From: Gemmata massiliana
Lineage (GTDB): Bacteria; Planctomycetota; Planctomycetia; Gemmatales; Gemmataceae
Assembly (NCBI GenBank): GCA_000531095.1
Contig: HG799470.1
Coordinates: 1 to 61,018 of the forward strand
Reading direction: 5' to 3'
Length of the DNA: 61,018 nucleotides
Below are positions 29,639-38,370 of this stretch, piece after piece (within the stretch, counting starts at the first letter, position 1; the number at the start of each line of letters is the position of its first letter). The position numbers were made by a program, and so were the translations under genes. Below the pieces are notes generated by a model. That model was not told where the DNA came from. It ran no database searches and saw only the letters and a program-made list of their open reading frames with translations.

Positions 29639-29701
29639 CGACTACCGGTAGGCTATCTTGGTAGTCGAGTGGCCTCTAACGGGTGAGATCCGTTAGAGGC
29701 C
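29639..29701. promoter_or_regulatory. Paired inverted repeats between tRNA and integrase
   Basis: Two inverted repeats lie in the 160-base gap between the divergent tRNA and integrase genes: CGACTACC/GGTAGTCG (29639-29646, 29660-29667) and a 12-bp stem GGCCTCTAACGG with its complement (29671-29682, 29690-29701). They could be integrase arm sites, operators or a leader structure. The promoter that transcribes the tRNA must also lie here or beyond. Confidence 0.5.
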
Positions 29702-29737
29702 GTACCGCTCTGCCCTGAGTTATGAGAGAAGCGGCTA

Positions 29738-30952
29738 ATGTCGCAGTTTAACAGCGCGCGCACGAACGGAAAAGCTTCTACCAAGCCCAAAAAGCCGTAT
29801 TCAGATTTTCCGCTCACGCCTCACGCGAACGGATTTTGGCAGAAGAAGATCCGTGGAAAGATCCACTACTTCGGGAAGTGGGCGCGTCGGGTCGACGGGA
29901 AACTCGTCCGCGTCGAGGGCGACGGCTGGGAAGCGGCGCTCGCGGAGTACAAGCGGGTCGCCGACGATCTGCACGTGGGGCGCACGCCCCGCACGAAGAC
30001 GGACGGTCTCACGGTCGCGGCGCTGTGCAACCACTACCTCACGGCGAAACTCCGCAAGGTCGAGGCGGGCGAGCTCACGTCGGCGCTGTTTTACGACTAC
30101 CGCGTGATCACTGACTTCGTGGTGAAGCAGTTCGGGACGAACCGTCTGGTAGAAGACCTGGCCGCCAACGACTTCGCGGAACTCCGTGCGGCGATGGCGG
30201 GTAAGTGGGGACCGGTCCGACTGGCCAACAGCATCACGCGGGCCAAGAGCGTGTTCAAGTACGGGTACGAATCGGGACTGATGGCACAACCGGTGCGGTA
30301 CGGCCCCGAGTTCCAGAAGCCCAGTGCCTCCGCGCTGCGGCGCCACAGGGCGAACCAACCGGCCCGTGTTCTTGAGCCGACGGACATACACGCGCTGATA
30401 GGTTCCGCGGACGTCCCGATGAAGGCGATGATCCTGCTCGGGGTGAACTGTGGGTTCGGTAACGCCGACTGCGCGGATCTACCGATTCGAGCTGTGAACC
30501 TCGAAACCGGGTGGGTCGACTTTCCGCGTCCGAAGACCGGGATCGCGCGCCGGTGCTCGTTGTGGCCGGAAACGGTCTCCGCGATTCGGGTTGCTCTGGA
30601 GGTTCGTTCGCAACCCGCGGTACCGAGTGCCGCGAACCGCGTGTTTCTGTCGGAAGCAGGAACTCCGCTCGTGAGCCAGTCCGCGCGGGGGAACACGAAA
30701 GATCTCGTCGGGTACCGGTTCACGAACCTGTTGAAGGCGCTGAAACTGTACCGCAAGCAGATCGGGTTCTACACCTTGCGTCACGTTTTCGAGACCGTGG
30801 CCGGTGGATCTAAGGACCAAGTCGCGGTGGATCTCGTGATGGGACACTTGGACGGATCGATGGCAGCCAACTACCGTGAGCGCATTGATGATGCCCGGCT
30901 CCGCGCCGTGGCCGATCACGTGCGAGCTTGGCTCTTTGGCCCATCCGCGTAG
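29738..30952 (+). CDS. Tyrosine recombinase (integrase) of the tRNA-Sec element
   Basis: 404 residues. An N-terminal SAM-like core-binding domain lies near 75-180 (VAALCNHYLTAKLRKVEAGE). The catalytic domain follows: a box I position reading LLGVNCGFGNADCADLPI, where the usual Arg of the G-x-R motif is not visible; box II FYTLRHVFET (Tyr replaces the usual His, Arg kept); MGHLDGSM; and the nucleophile Tyr in ANYRE. The planctomycete-type NCGFGN segment is recurrent in my memory of such integrases. It is divergent from the tRNA and 161 bases from the attachment repeat, the expected position for the enzyme that moves the element. Confidence 0.88.
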   Translation: MSQFNSARTNGKASTKPKKPYSDFPLTPHANGFWQKKIRGKIHYFGKWARRVDGKLVRVEGDGWEAALAEYKRVADDLHVGRTPRTKTDGLTVAALCNHYLTAKLRKVEAGELTSALFYDYRVITDFVVKQFGTNRLVEDLAANDFAELRAAMAGKWGPVRLANSITRAKSVFKYGYESGLMAQPVRYGPEFQKPSASALRRHRANQPARVLEPTDIHALIGSADVPMKAMILLGVNCGFGNADCADLPIRAVNLETGWVDFPRPKTGIARRCSLWPETVSAIRVALEVRSQPAVPSAANRVFLSEAGTPLVSQSARGNTKDLVGYRFTNLLKALKLYRKQIGFYTLRHVFETVAGGSKDQVAVDLVMGHLDGSMAANYRERIDDARLRAVADHVRAWLFGPSA

Positions 30953-31113
30953 CCGGACCTGCCGACCTTTCTCGTTTCTGCGAACCCGCTTACCATTCAA
31001 CAACCGGAGCCGTGGGGAGTCATGACCACACCGCGGCCGGGCCGGAACGGATGCGTTTACCTCGAGCGCGTCGCGACGGCCCGGCCGCCCGGTTTCTCGC
31101 AATCGAGGATCAC

Positions 31114-32223
31114 ATGCCGAGCGCAATACCGCCTGAAGGCGATGACTTTATTTCCCGCCGGTCTCGCGAAAAGCAGGCGAGTGAAGAGAGACGCCGGGCC
31201 TATGGCGAGCGAATGGAAGCGGAAGTGTGGGGACCGCTGCGCCGCCTCCGCGTCGAGTGGAACGCCGCCTGGGAACATCTCTGGGAAACACTTTCACCCG
31301 TTTGGCGTCCGTGGCGCCAACTGCCCCCGGCTGGTACTCATCCAGACGCATCGGTTATCGCTGCCGGTCTGAAACGTGTTGCGGCTGCCGTTACTGAATA
31401 CGACCAAATTATCGAACGTAGCCCCAACTCGGGACCAAAGGCCGCACCATTCGGTGGCTTCACGCTCAACGAGTTTCAACGGAACCCGCCATGTTCGCTT
31501 ATCGACCGCCTTCTTTGGGTCGAGGGCATGGCCGGCAGTTTCGTTGGTGAACCGCCTGTGATTGCAGCTTCTCTGCTTTGTCTTGCCGTACAGAAGCCCG
31601 TCGAGACAGTCACCGAACGAGTTCAGTTGATTCTGACGGATGACGACTGGCGCCCGGCATTCGGGTGGTTCCCTTTCCTCCGCGACAATCTTTGGATGGA
31701 AGATTGGTCTGTAAGCCCGGCCGACCCGGTGGACCCCGGAATTGACAAGCCTTACCACTTACGAGTCCTCGTAGACGACTGTCGGCGCGTGGAATTCCTA
31801 CTCCACCCCGGCGCATTCTACTCCTGGAACACTTCGGACCTTTTTCGTTGGGCTGAGCCCACTACTTCGCAGCCCGTCGCTACGGAATTGACGAACGACT
31901 CATCGGATGACACCTTGGTGGAAAACGATTCGATCCCCACCCAATTAGAGCCAAGTAAACCTGATCCGCTTACTGCCGGTATCACTTTTCTTTTTGAAGC
32001 GCACCAAGCGGGGAGAAAGGTGAACGTCGTGGCGCTTGCTAAAGCTATGAGGGTTAAGCGACCGAATCTTTACGCAAACAGCAAGTACTTGCAGCTACGA
32101 AAGCGGGCGAACATGTTGTTTGGTCTCTTTGAAGACGAATTCGGGAAACCCGCTTGGCACGGGCCGAATGGGACTAAGACTAAAGACGGCCTCGTAGAAG
32201 CCGTGGAGTCGGATGATGATTGA
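31114..32223 (+). CDS. Hypothetical protein of the element, HTH-like C-terminus
   Basis: 369 residues. The ATG at 31114 has GAGGA upstream; a longer frame back to 30928 overlaps the integrase and is unlikely. No known family is recognised. The final third (DPLTAGITFLFEAHQAGRKV, LAKAMRVKRPNLYANSKYLQ) reads like a winged-helix DNA-binding domain. Base composition is less GC-rich than the neighbours, a hint of separate origin. It ends just before two palindromes. Confidence 0.6.
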   Translation: MPSAIPPEGDDFISRRSREKQASEERRRAYGERMEAEVWGPLRRLRVEWNAAWEHLWETLSPVWRPWRQLPPAGTHPDASVIAAGLKRVAAAVTEYDQIIERSPNSGPKAAPFGGFTLNEFQRNPPCSLIDRLLWVEGMAGSFVGEPPVIAASLLCLAVQKPVETVTERVQLILTDDDWRPAFGWFPFLRDNLWMEDWSVSPADPVDPGIDKPYHLRVLVDDCRRVEFLLHPGAFYSWNTSDLFRWAEPTTSQPVATELTNDSSDDTLVENDSIPTQLEPSKPDPLTAGITFLFEAHQAGRKVNVVALAKAMRVKRPNLYANSKYLQLRKRANMLFGLFEDEFGKPAWHGPNGTKTKDGLVEAVESDDD

Positions 32224-32224
32224 A

Positions 32225-32298
32225 GGTGTCAGGCCTGACACCTCTCGACACTTTCAATTTTTCTCAAAATCACAAGCCACTGGAAATTCCAGTGGCTT
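32225..32298. terminator. Two palindromes after the hypothetical gene
   Basis: GGTGTCAGGCCTGACACC (32225-32242) is an 18-base perfect palindrome directly after the stop codon. CAAGCCACTGGAA and its complement (32272-32298) form a 13-bp stem followed by TTCGTTTT, fitting an intrinsic terminator. Related GTCAG/GACAC pieces recur up to 32341. Confidence 0.7.
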
Positions 32299-32384
32299 GT
32301 TCGTTTTCGCCGGCTGTCAGACCCGACACTTTGCCCGACACCCCCGGGATTTGGTGAGTACGCACCAATCTCGGAGGTGATGCC

Positions 32385-32573
32385 GTGGCACCATCGGAGA
32401 ACAAGCTCAAAGAAGCAATCAAGTGGCCGTCCTACTGGCTCGTTGTCCTTGAGCGCGCAGTCTCAACCGGCGACTACAACCAGGCGGCTCACGCACAGCG
32501 CCAACTCTTGGCCCTCGGCGTCGACGTGACCATGCGCATCGTCCCGCAACGGAAGGCGGTGGCCACGTGCTGA
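32385..32573 (+). CDS. Small hypothetical element protein
   Basis: 62 residues starting at GTG 32385, with GGAGG about 8 bases upstream. It is helical and basic at the end (NQAAHAQRQLLALGVDVTMR). Its stop overlaps the start of the next HTH gene, implying co-translation. Confidence 0.6.
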   Translation: MAPSENKLKEAIKWPSYWLVVLERAVSTGDYNQAAHAQRQLLALGVDVTMRIVPQRKAVATC

Positions 32574-32809
32574 CCGTCCCCGAAGTCGCGAAGAAGTTCG
32601 GCGTCTCCGAGGCGACCGTTCTCGCCTGGATCACCCGCGGCGAACTGAAAGCCGTCAACGTTTCGCGCTCGGCCAGGTCGAAGCGCCCGCGGTGGCGCAT
32701 TTCCCAAGCTGCACTCGAAGCGTTCGAGGCCGCACGCACGCCCAGCCCACCCGCGCCCACCGTCCGCCGGTCGAAGCAACCGGCTGATGTGATTCAGTTT
32801 TACGTTTGA
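32567..32809 (+). CDS. MerR-like/excisionase-type helix-turn-helix protein
   Basis: 80 residues, GTG start at 32567 inside the previous gene's last codons. It matches the HTH_17 pattern: LTVPEVAKKFGVSEATVLAW, ITRGELKAVNV, then RWRISQAALEAFEAA. Such proteins serve as excisionases or small regulators in integrative elements. It is the leading candidate for the recombination directionality factor because of its place near the integrase. Confidence 0.75.
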   Translation: MLTVPEVAKKFGVSEATVLAWITRGELKAVNVSRSARSKRPRWRISQAALEAFEAARTPSPPAPTVRRSKQPADVIQFYV

Positions 32810-32840
32810 TCGAAGCATCCGTAACCACCGAGGATCTCTG

Positions 32841-33221
32841 ATGCCAGTTCCCCAGCTCTTTTGTCCAGTTCCACAGTCACAGGATTTTCTTGAGGCGGCA
32901 ATGGCGCACGTCGCGACCTTGCCTTGGCTCAAAGAGAGTCACGGGCTCCTTGTTCAGTTCGAGTACGACGCCCCGCAATGGTTCGCGATCATCCACAGCA
33001 CTCCCGATTTCTCCGAAGCTGTCGGAAGCAAACTGTTCCGGCTGAAATCCCGGCTCTGGGCGGCCGGGTTCCGCTCGGACTCGATCGCCACCCTCATGGA
33101 CGATCCGAAGCGGATTTGGGGGCTCCGCATTTGGGGTCCGACAGGGAACTTGGCCCGTCACCAGGCCATCGTTCGCCACATCGCGGTCGAGTGCGGTCTG
33201 AACATCTTTTCCGAGTTCTGA
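32841..33221 (+). CDS. Hypothetical element protein
   Basis: 126 residues, preceded by the leader CCGAGGATCTCTG that recurs before several genes of this arm. Aromatic-rich alpha/beta sequence (LLVQFEYDAPQWFAIIHSTP, LFRLKSRLWAAGF). No family recognised. Confidence 0.6.
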   Translation: MPVPQLFCPVPQSQDFLEAAMAHVATLPWLKESHGLLVQFEYDAPQWFAIIHSTPDFSEAVGSKLFRLKSRLWAAGFRSDSIATLMDDPKRIWGLRIWGPTGNLARHQAIVRHIAVECGLNIFSEF

Positions 33222-33307
33222 GACGGGCTGATTGACGTGAAACGAAGAACCCCGGTGGAAGCAGCACCGGGGTTCCGATCGAAGCAACCGTGATTACCGA
33301 GGACGTC

Positions 33308-33715
33308 ATGATTATAACCCGCTCACCGGCGGTTGCAAGGTGCGGTGACACCACGATGTCACTGCCCGCACCCGCCCCGTACCGCCTAACATTTGGCCGG
33401 TTCAAAGGTTCGACGCTCGCCGAGTGCCGCGAAGATTACTTGCTCTGGCTCAGCGACTTCGCACCGTCACCGGCCCTCCGCTCGCTCGCGAAACGTCACC
33501 TCGGCATCGACATCGTCCTTGATTCCGAAGAAGAGCCCCGCTCCGATCAGGCCGCGGTTGTGCTTCCCGGTGTCGTTTGGCGGTGGAACGAAATCATGTG
33601 CGCCCGGTTCACGGAGCCGATCGAGCGGTTGATCGTTACGGCGGGACTCGACGAGTTGAAGCGGCTCACGTCCGAGTTCACCCGCAAACCCTGGCCGAAC
33701 GGAGGTGCCGCTTGA
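33308..33715 (+). CDS. DUF3820-like small protein
   Basis: 135 residues from ATG 33308, chosen because GAGG sits 6 bases upstream; GTG 33290 and ATG 33356 are alternatives. The central segment YRLTFGRFKGSTLAECREDY LLWL resembles the DUF3820 pattern FGKYKG...DPDYLLWL found next to exonuclease domains and in phage genes. It overlaps the primase start (TTGA), so the two are probably translationally coupled and the protein may serve in replication. Confidence 0.65.
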   Translation: MIITRSPAVARCGDTTMSLPAPAPYRLTFGRFKGSTLAECREDYLLWLSDFAPSPALRSLAKRHLGIDIVLDSEEEPRSDQAAVVLPGVVWRWNEIMCARFTEPIERLIVTAGLDELKRLTSEFTRKPWPNGGAA

Positions 33716-36105
33716 ACCTGCTCCCTCAGCACGCGGCCGACCTGCGCGCGTCCGGCCTTACTGACGAAACGATCGCCGCGGCCGGCATCCGCTCGGAATC
33801 GGACCCGGACGTGATCAGGAAGTTACTCAACTGGAAGGGTGGGGCCGCGAAACTCGGCCCGTGCATGGTGATCCCGCACTTCGGGCCGAACGGCGCGCCC
33901 ACGGGCTACCACATACTCAAACCCGAGCGCCCGCTCACCGACAACAAGGGCCGGGTCCGCAAATACGAGTGCGTGAAAGGTCGCGAAACCGAAGCGTACT
34001 TCCCGCCCGGTACGCGGGCCGCGCTCGCCGATCCCACAATCCCGCTTCTCGTCACCGAGGGCGCGAAGAAAGCACTGGCCACCGATCAAGTCGGGTTGGC
34101 GTGCGTCGCGCTCGCTGGCGTCTTTGGGTTCCAGCAAAAACGGCCGAAGGGGACTGATGGCAAGGCGACCGGACCGCGGAAGTTGATTGAGAGCCTCACA
34201 CCGGTCGTCTGGAAGGGCCGGACCGTCACGATCATTTACGACAGCGACGCAACCACCAACAAGAACGTCCTGTGGGCGGAATGGCACCTCTCACAAGTGC
34301 TCCGCGCTCAAGACGCAAGAGTAAACGTCGTCCGGCTGCCTGCCGGCGCGAATGGCGCGAAGCAGGGCTTGGACGATTTCATCGTCGTGAACGGGGCGGA
34401 CGCACTCAAGGCACTCATCGCGGGCGCGAAGCCGCCCGTCCGCCCGAACTCGGACGAACCGAACGACGATCCCGCGAACCCGCACCGCTTGGCGGCCGGG
34501 TTTCTCGCATCGCGACCGATCGATCAGCCCATCCGGTTTCACCGGGGCGAGTTCCTTCGGTATTCCGAAGGCGCGTACCGTGAAATCCCCGACACCGACA
34601 TGCGCGGCGAACTCACGTGCTGGGTGCGTGAAGAGTTTGTCCGGCAGAATGCCAAGGCCGTCACCGAGTGGGAAGCGATCGCGGACGAGAAGAAGGGTAA
34701 GAAGCCCACCGTCCGGCCCGTGACCGTCAGGCTGCTCAGCGATGTTCTTCAGGCTCTTCGCGGCGTCTCGCTCTTATCCGCGAGCACTCATTCGCCGGCC
34801 TGGATCAACGGCGCCACTGGCTCAAATCCGGCCGGGTTGCTGCCCGTAAAGAATGGCTTGCTGGATCTGGCCGCGGCTGCCGCCGGCCGTCCCGATTGCC
34901 TGTCACCGAACACGCCGAATTTCTTCACGGCGACGGCGGCGCCTTTCGACTACGATCCGACGGCACCCGAGCCCAAGGAATGGCTCAAGCTGCTTCACGA
35001 GATCTGGGACGCGGATCAGGAAAGCATCGACGCGCTGTGCGAGTGGTTCGCGTACTTGCTTTCACTCGACACGCGGTTGCAAAAGATACTCCTCATCGTC
35101 GGGCCGAAGCGCAGCGGCAAGGGGACCATTGCGCGTGTGCTCCGGGCGCTCATTGGGTTCCTCAACTTCGCCGGCCCAACCCTCGGTTCACTCAGCACTA
35201 ACTTCGGTCTTTCCCCACTCCTCGGGAAATCGGTCGCCGTTGTCAGCGACGCGCGGCTCAGTGGTCGCACGGACTCCAGCATCGTCACCGAGCGGTTGCT
35301 CAGTATCAGCGGTGAGGACTGCATCACCGTGGATCGCAAGCACCGTGATCCCGTCACCATCAAGCTCCCGACCAGGCTCGTGATCGTGACCAACGAGTTG
35401 CCGAAGCTCGGCGACTCGTCGGGTGCGCTAGCGGGCCGGTTCATCATCCTCCGCATGACGCGGAGCTGGTTCGGGAAAGAGGACGCGGGCCTGTTCGATC
35501 GTCTCGAAAAGGAGCTCCCCGGCATCCTCTTGTGGGCGCTAAAGGGCTGGTCTCGCCTCACTGCTCGGGGCCGGTTCTTTCAGCCGGCAAGCGGTGCCGT
35601 TCTCGTTGAGAGCATGGAAGACATCGCGTCACCGGTGAACATGTTCGTTAAAGAAAAGTGCCGGCTCGCGCCCGGGCTTCAGGTGGAGAAAAGCGAACTT
35701 TATAGCGCCTGGCGGCAGTGGTGCGACGCCAAGGGTCGCAAAGAACCGGGCACCGAGCCGATGTTTGCACGCGACCTCCGCGCCGCCTTTTCTGGCCTCG
35801 GGGACGCCCGGCCCCGTGCGGGTGGCGGTCGCATTAACGTTTACACCGGAATTGGAATGCGCCCCTTTGGGGATTTGTCGGAGGAAGAAGAAGTCAATGG
35901 TCACCCTGACCACCCTGACCAGAGAGAAAGTGGTCAGGGTGGTCACCCTGACCAAGCATTGCACGCATGTGGTGTGAAAAACCGTTCTGAAGACACATAT
36001 AGGGCTACAGTGTCTGGTCACCCTGACCACCCTGACCACCCTGACCAAGCCGATCTCCTATCGGATATCCCCGGTTTCCTCGGTGGGGAAAGGGGGCGAC
36101 TATGA
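33712..36105 (+). CDS. TOPRIM (DUF3854) - SF3 helicase primase (DUF5906 type)
   Basis: 797 residues from TTG 33712, preceded by GGAGGTG and overlapping the previous stop. An in-frame earlier start at 33577 would overlap the previous gene by 139 bases. Residues about 1-240 form a TOPRIM-type DUF3854 domain (IPLLVTEGAKKALATDQVGL, VTIIYDSDATTNKNVLWAEW). The helicase part has Walker A LIVGPKRSGKGTIARVLRAL near 460-480, an SVAVVSDARLSGR Walker B-like region, and sensor RLVIVTNELPKL. A winged-helix region follows. P4-type phage/plasmid primases of this kind start replication at a nearby origin; the gene's own 3' end holds iteron-like repeats. Confidence 0.88.
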   Translation: MNLLPQHAADLRASGLTDETIAAAGIRSESDPDVIRKLLNWKGGAAKLGPCMVIPHFGPNGAPTGYHILKPERPLTDNKGRVRKYECVKGRETEAYFPPGTRAALADPTIPLLVTEGAKKALATDQVGLACVALAGVFGFQQKRPKGTDGKATGPRKLIESLTPVVWKGRTVTIIYDSDATTNKNVLWAEWHLSQVLRAQDARVNVVRLPAGANGAKQGLDDFIVVNGADALKALIAGAKPPVRPNSDEPNDDPANPHRLAAGFLASRPIDQPIRFHRGEFLRYSEGAYREIPDTDMRGELTCWVREEFVRQNAKAVTEWEAIADEKKGKKPTVRPVTVRLLSDVLQALRGVSLLSASTHSPAWINGATGSNPAGLLPVKNGLLDLAAAAAGRPDCLSPNTPNFFTATAAPFDYDPTAPEPKEWLKLLHEIWDADQESIDALCEWFAYLLSLDTRLQKILLIVGPKRSGKGTIARVLRALIGFLNFAGPTLGSLSTNFGLSPLLGKSVAVVSDARLSGRTDSSIVTERLLSISGEDCITVDRKHRDPVTIKLPTRLVIVTNELPKLGDSSGALAGRFIILRMTRSWFGKEDAGLFDRLEKELPGILLWALKGWSRLTARGRFFQPASGAVLVESMEDIASPVNMFVKEKCRLAPGLQVEKSELYSAWRQWCDAKGRKEPGTEPMFARDLRAAFSGLGDARPRAGGGRINVYTGIGMRPFGDLSEEEEVNGHPDHPDQRESGQGGHPDQALHACGVKNRSEDTYRATVSGHPDHPDHPDQADLLSDIPGFLGGERGRL
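35902..36046. repeat. Iteron-like CACCCTGACC repeats, candidate origin
   Basis: CACCCTGACC occurs at 35902, 35911, 35944, 36019, 36028 and 36037, and once inverted at 35932-35941. The inverted and following direct copy form a 22-base palindrome (35932-35953). Copies overlap by one C, giving 9-base periodicity. They sit in the last 70 codons of the primase, where translation becomes HPDHPDQ repeats. Iterons near a primase gene are a normal origin layout in P4-like and plasmid replicons. Confidence 0.7.
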
Positions 36106-36425
36106 CGGCCCCCGAGGTACTCGCGGTGTGCTCGCTTCGCGGCGTCGTCCTATGGCCCGGCGGCAACGGCGCCCTTGAGTTTTGGTGCCGTACCGGGGCC
36201 ATGCACGCAGACTTGAAGCAGCTCCTCACCGAACACAAGCCCGAACTCCTTCGGCTCATCGCCCCATGTCCGGAGTGCCGTCGATCGTTGGACCGGGGCC
36301 GGTGCTGGCACTGCAAGTTCCGGCGGTGCGAGACCTGTCGCGCCCGCGATACGGGCAGCCCGTTCATCGCGAACTGCCTGCAGTGCCAGCGCCTTTCTGA
36401 TTCCTCACCAGGAGCGACACCATGA
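36102..36425 (+). CDS. TubC-docking-like, zinc-ribbon protein
   Basis: 107 residues; ATGA overlaps the primase stop. The N-terminal half resembles the TubC docking domain (VVLWPGGNGALEF, HADLKQLLTEHKPELLRLI). The C-terminal half carries four CxxC pairs (CPECRRS, CWHCKF, CETCRA, CLQCQR), a zinc ribbon. Such proteins commonly follow primases in mobile elements. Role unknown. Confidence 0.65.
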   Translation: MTAPEVLAVCSLRGVVLWPGGNGALEFWCRTGAMHADLKQLLTEHKPELLRLIAPCPECRRSLDRGRCWHCKFRRCETCRARDTGSPFIANCLQCQRLSDSSPGATP

Positions 36426-36646
36426 CCACCGCACCCGTAGCCACGGTCCCGCAACCGGTGCTGTACGTGATCTGGCACAAGCCGCACGGCAAAGGCCAAC
36501 GCTGGCGCAAAGCCGGGCGAGCGGCGACCCACGCCGAGGCCTTCGCACTCATCCGCGGAAAGGGCTCCTGGCACATCGCGCCGATCCACGATCCCGCTTT
36601 GGCACCGATCCAGGAACCCGACGGACCCGGATACCAGAAAGCCTGA
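36422..36646 (+). CDS. Small hypothetical element protein
   Basis: 74 residues, overlapping the previous stop by four bases. Basic central part (WHKPHGKGQRWRKAGRAATH) and an aromatic WHIAPIHDPALAPI tail. No family recognised; translational coupling puts it in the primase operon. Confidence 0.55.
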   Translation: MTTAPVATVPQPVLYVIWHKPHGKGQRWRKAGRAATHAEAFALIRGKGSWHIAPIHDPALAPIQEPDGPGYQKA

Positions 36647-36688
36647 TTCGTCCGGCGGACCCAGCGGCACGACACCACCGAGGTAAGC

Positions 36689-37890
36689 ATGAGCGACATG
36701 ACTGTGACGACGGTGAGGCTCGACGAACTATACGTGACCCCGTTGCTCCAAACGCGGATCGCGGGCACGTGCAAGGACACCGTGAACGAGTACGCGACTG
36801 CGGCCCGGGACGGCGCCAAGTTCCCCCCGCTGTTGGCTTATCGCATCTCCGATCGAGGGTTCAAGAAGCCGGCCCTTGTCGCGGGCTTCCACCGCTACGC
36901 TGCGTACCAGAAAGCCGGCATCACCGAATGCGAAGTCGAAATCCGCGATGGAACTTTGACCGATGCTTGGCTGGCGGGGTGGGCCTCGAACCTGACCCAC
37001 GGGCTTCGGTACAAGAGCGAGGATAAACGTAAGGCCGCGGTAACCGCGTTGAAGCTATACCGCGAGGACAGTGCCCCAGTGATCGCGGAACGCATCGGTG
37101 TGTCGGACGAGTTCATTCGCAAGGTGCGGAAGGGAATGGTCGCGGCCGGACAACTGCAACCAACCGAGAAGATCATCACCCGCGACGGGCGATCGTACCC
37201 CGCATCACTCCCCGATTCACCGGGACCATCTCCAACCGTTGGAGATGCCCAGGCCGACATGGACGAAGATCAAGACGACGAACCCGCACCCAACGCACCG
37301 AAGCGCGCCCGCAAGAAATTGGACACGAGCGAGCGCGTCGAGCGGGCACTGCGGGCCGATCCCACGCGGACCGACGAGCAGATCGCACTCGGTACGAAGG
37401 CCGACGTCGCGCTGGTGGCGAGCGCGCGTGAGGCGCTGCGGCAAAAGGGCGAGGTACCGCCCGCGGTCCCGGAACTGGACACGTGGGGATTCCCATTCAG
37501 CCCCACGCGGCCGAGGCGTTCGCCGACGCGCACCTGTTCGACGCACTGCTCGCCAAGCTCCACGAATGCGCCCGGGACGTGGACGCCCTGTCCCGATCTC
37601 CGGCCGGCGCTCACTTGCACCTGCAGTACGTCGAGACGGGCACAAAAGCGGGCGGTAAGCACGTGCTGAAATCCCTCGAGGCCGTGATTGCCGAGATCAA
37701 GCGTGCGAAGCCCGCAGTGACCGACTGCCCTTATGCCTTCAACCAACACCAGCCCCACGATCGCGAGGGCGCTCAGTGCCCCGTGTGCCGCAACCTCCGT
37801 TGGACCGGCACGGTCCGCGAGCGCGACTTCCCGCCCGAAATGATGACGGTGATGAAGGCCCATTACGGCATCACGGAGGTCAACGGGTAA
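36689..37890 (+). CDS. ParB-like nuclease/partition-domain protein, one frame break
   Basis: The first 265 residues are a ParB/sulfiredoxin-fold domain (LDELYVTPLLQTRI, LVAGFHRYAAYQKAGITEC) and a helix-turn-helix (VIAERIGVSDEFIRKVRKG). After PELDTWG the frame runs into low-complexity sequence and stops at 37669, while frame 37483-37890 continues plausibly (WGIPIQPHAAEAFADAHLFD) and ends at a zinc-ribbon-like CPVCRNLRW. One more G in GGGG at 37485-37488 joins both into exactly 401 codons. The protein may be a partition or regulatory factor of the element. The break is probably a homopolymer error. Confidence 0.75.
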
Positions 37891-38096
37891 TGGACCAGAA
37901 GCCCGAACCGCGCCCGCGTGGCCTGTCGTGTGCCCGGTGTCGCGGCAGTTTGCAAGTTTACCGCACGACGAAACCGACCGCGGACCTCGTCGTCAGGTAC
38001 CGCCGGTGCAAGACGTGCGGCACGCGCACCGTGAGCGAGGAGCGGATGATTCGCACGCTCCCGGGGCCGGACGACAAAGTTCATGTACAGATCTAG
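37890..38096 (+). CDS. Small zinc-ribbon protein
   Basis: 68 residues; TAATG overlap with the previous stop. Two CxxC pairs (CARCRGSL and CKTCGTRT) separated by about 30 residues define a zinc ribbon. Part of the coupled gene chain of the element's left arm. Confidence 0.65.
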   Translation: MDQKPEPRPRGLSCARCRGSLQVYRTTKPTADLVVRYRRCKTCGTRTVSEERMIRTLPGPDDKVHVQI

Positions 38097-38162
38097 CGGT
38101 GCATTTTGGTTTCGGGCCGTTTCACCGGCGCGCAACGACACCCCGCACGCGATTATTCAACC

Positions 38163-38357
38163 ATGAGCACCACACCCGCGCTGAACGAACCCTACGAACA
38201 GTTGGTGAACGAACTGGCGCGCGGTGCCGAAGTGGACGTGCAACTGATGCTCACCGTGCTCGCCGCGGCCGGGAAGTCGGTGCTGGAGCTGGAACGGGAC
38301 GTGGACGCTGCGGCGGGAGATTCGCCCGGAGATCCGCAACGGGGTGTAACCGAGTGA
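38163..38357 (+). CDS. Small acidic hypothetical protein
   Basis: 64 residues, predicted two-helix acidic protein (VNELARGAEVDVQLMLTVLA). No Shine-Dalgarno of note. It precedes the HTH protein by 13 bases. Function not recognised. Confidence 0.5.
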   Translation: MSTTPALNEPYEQLVNELARGAEVDVQLMLTVLAAAGKSVLELERDVDAAAGDSPGDPQRGVTE

Positions 38358-38370
38358 AAGGTTGGGTTCG

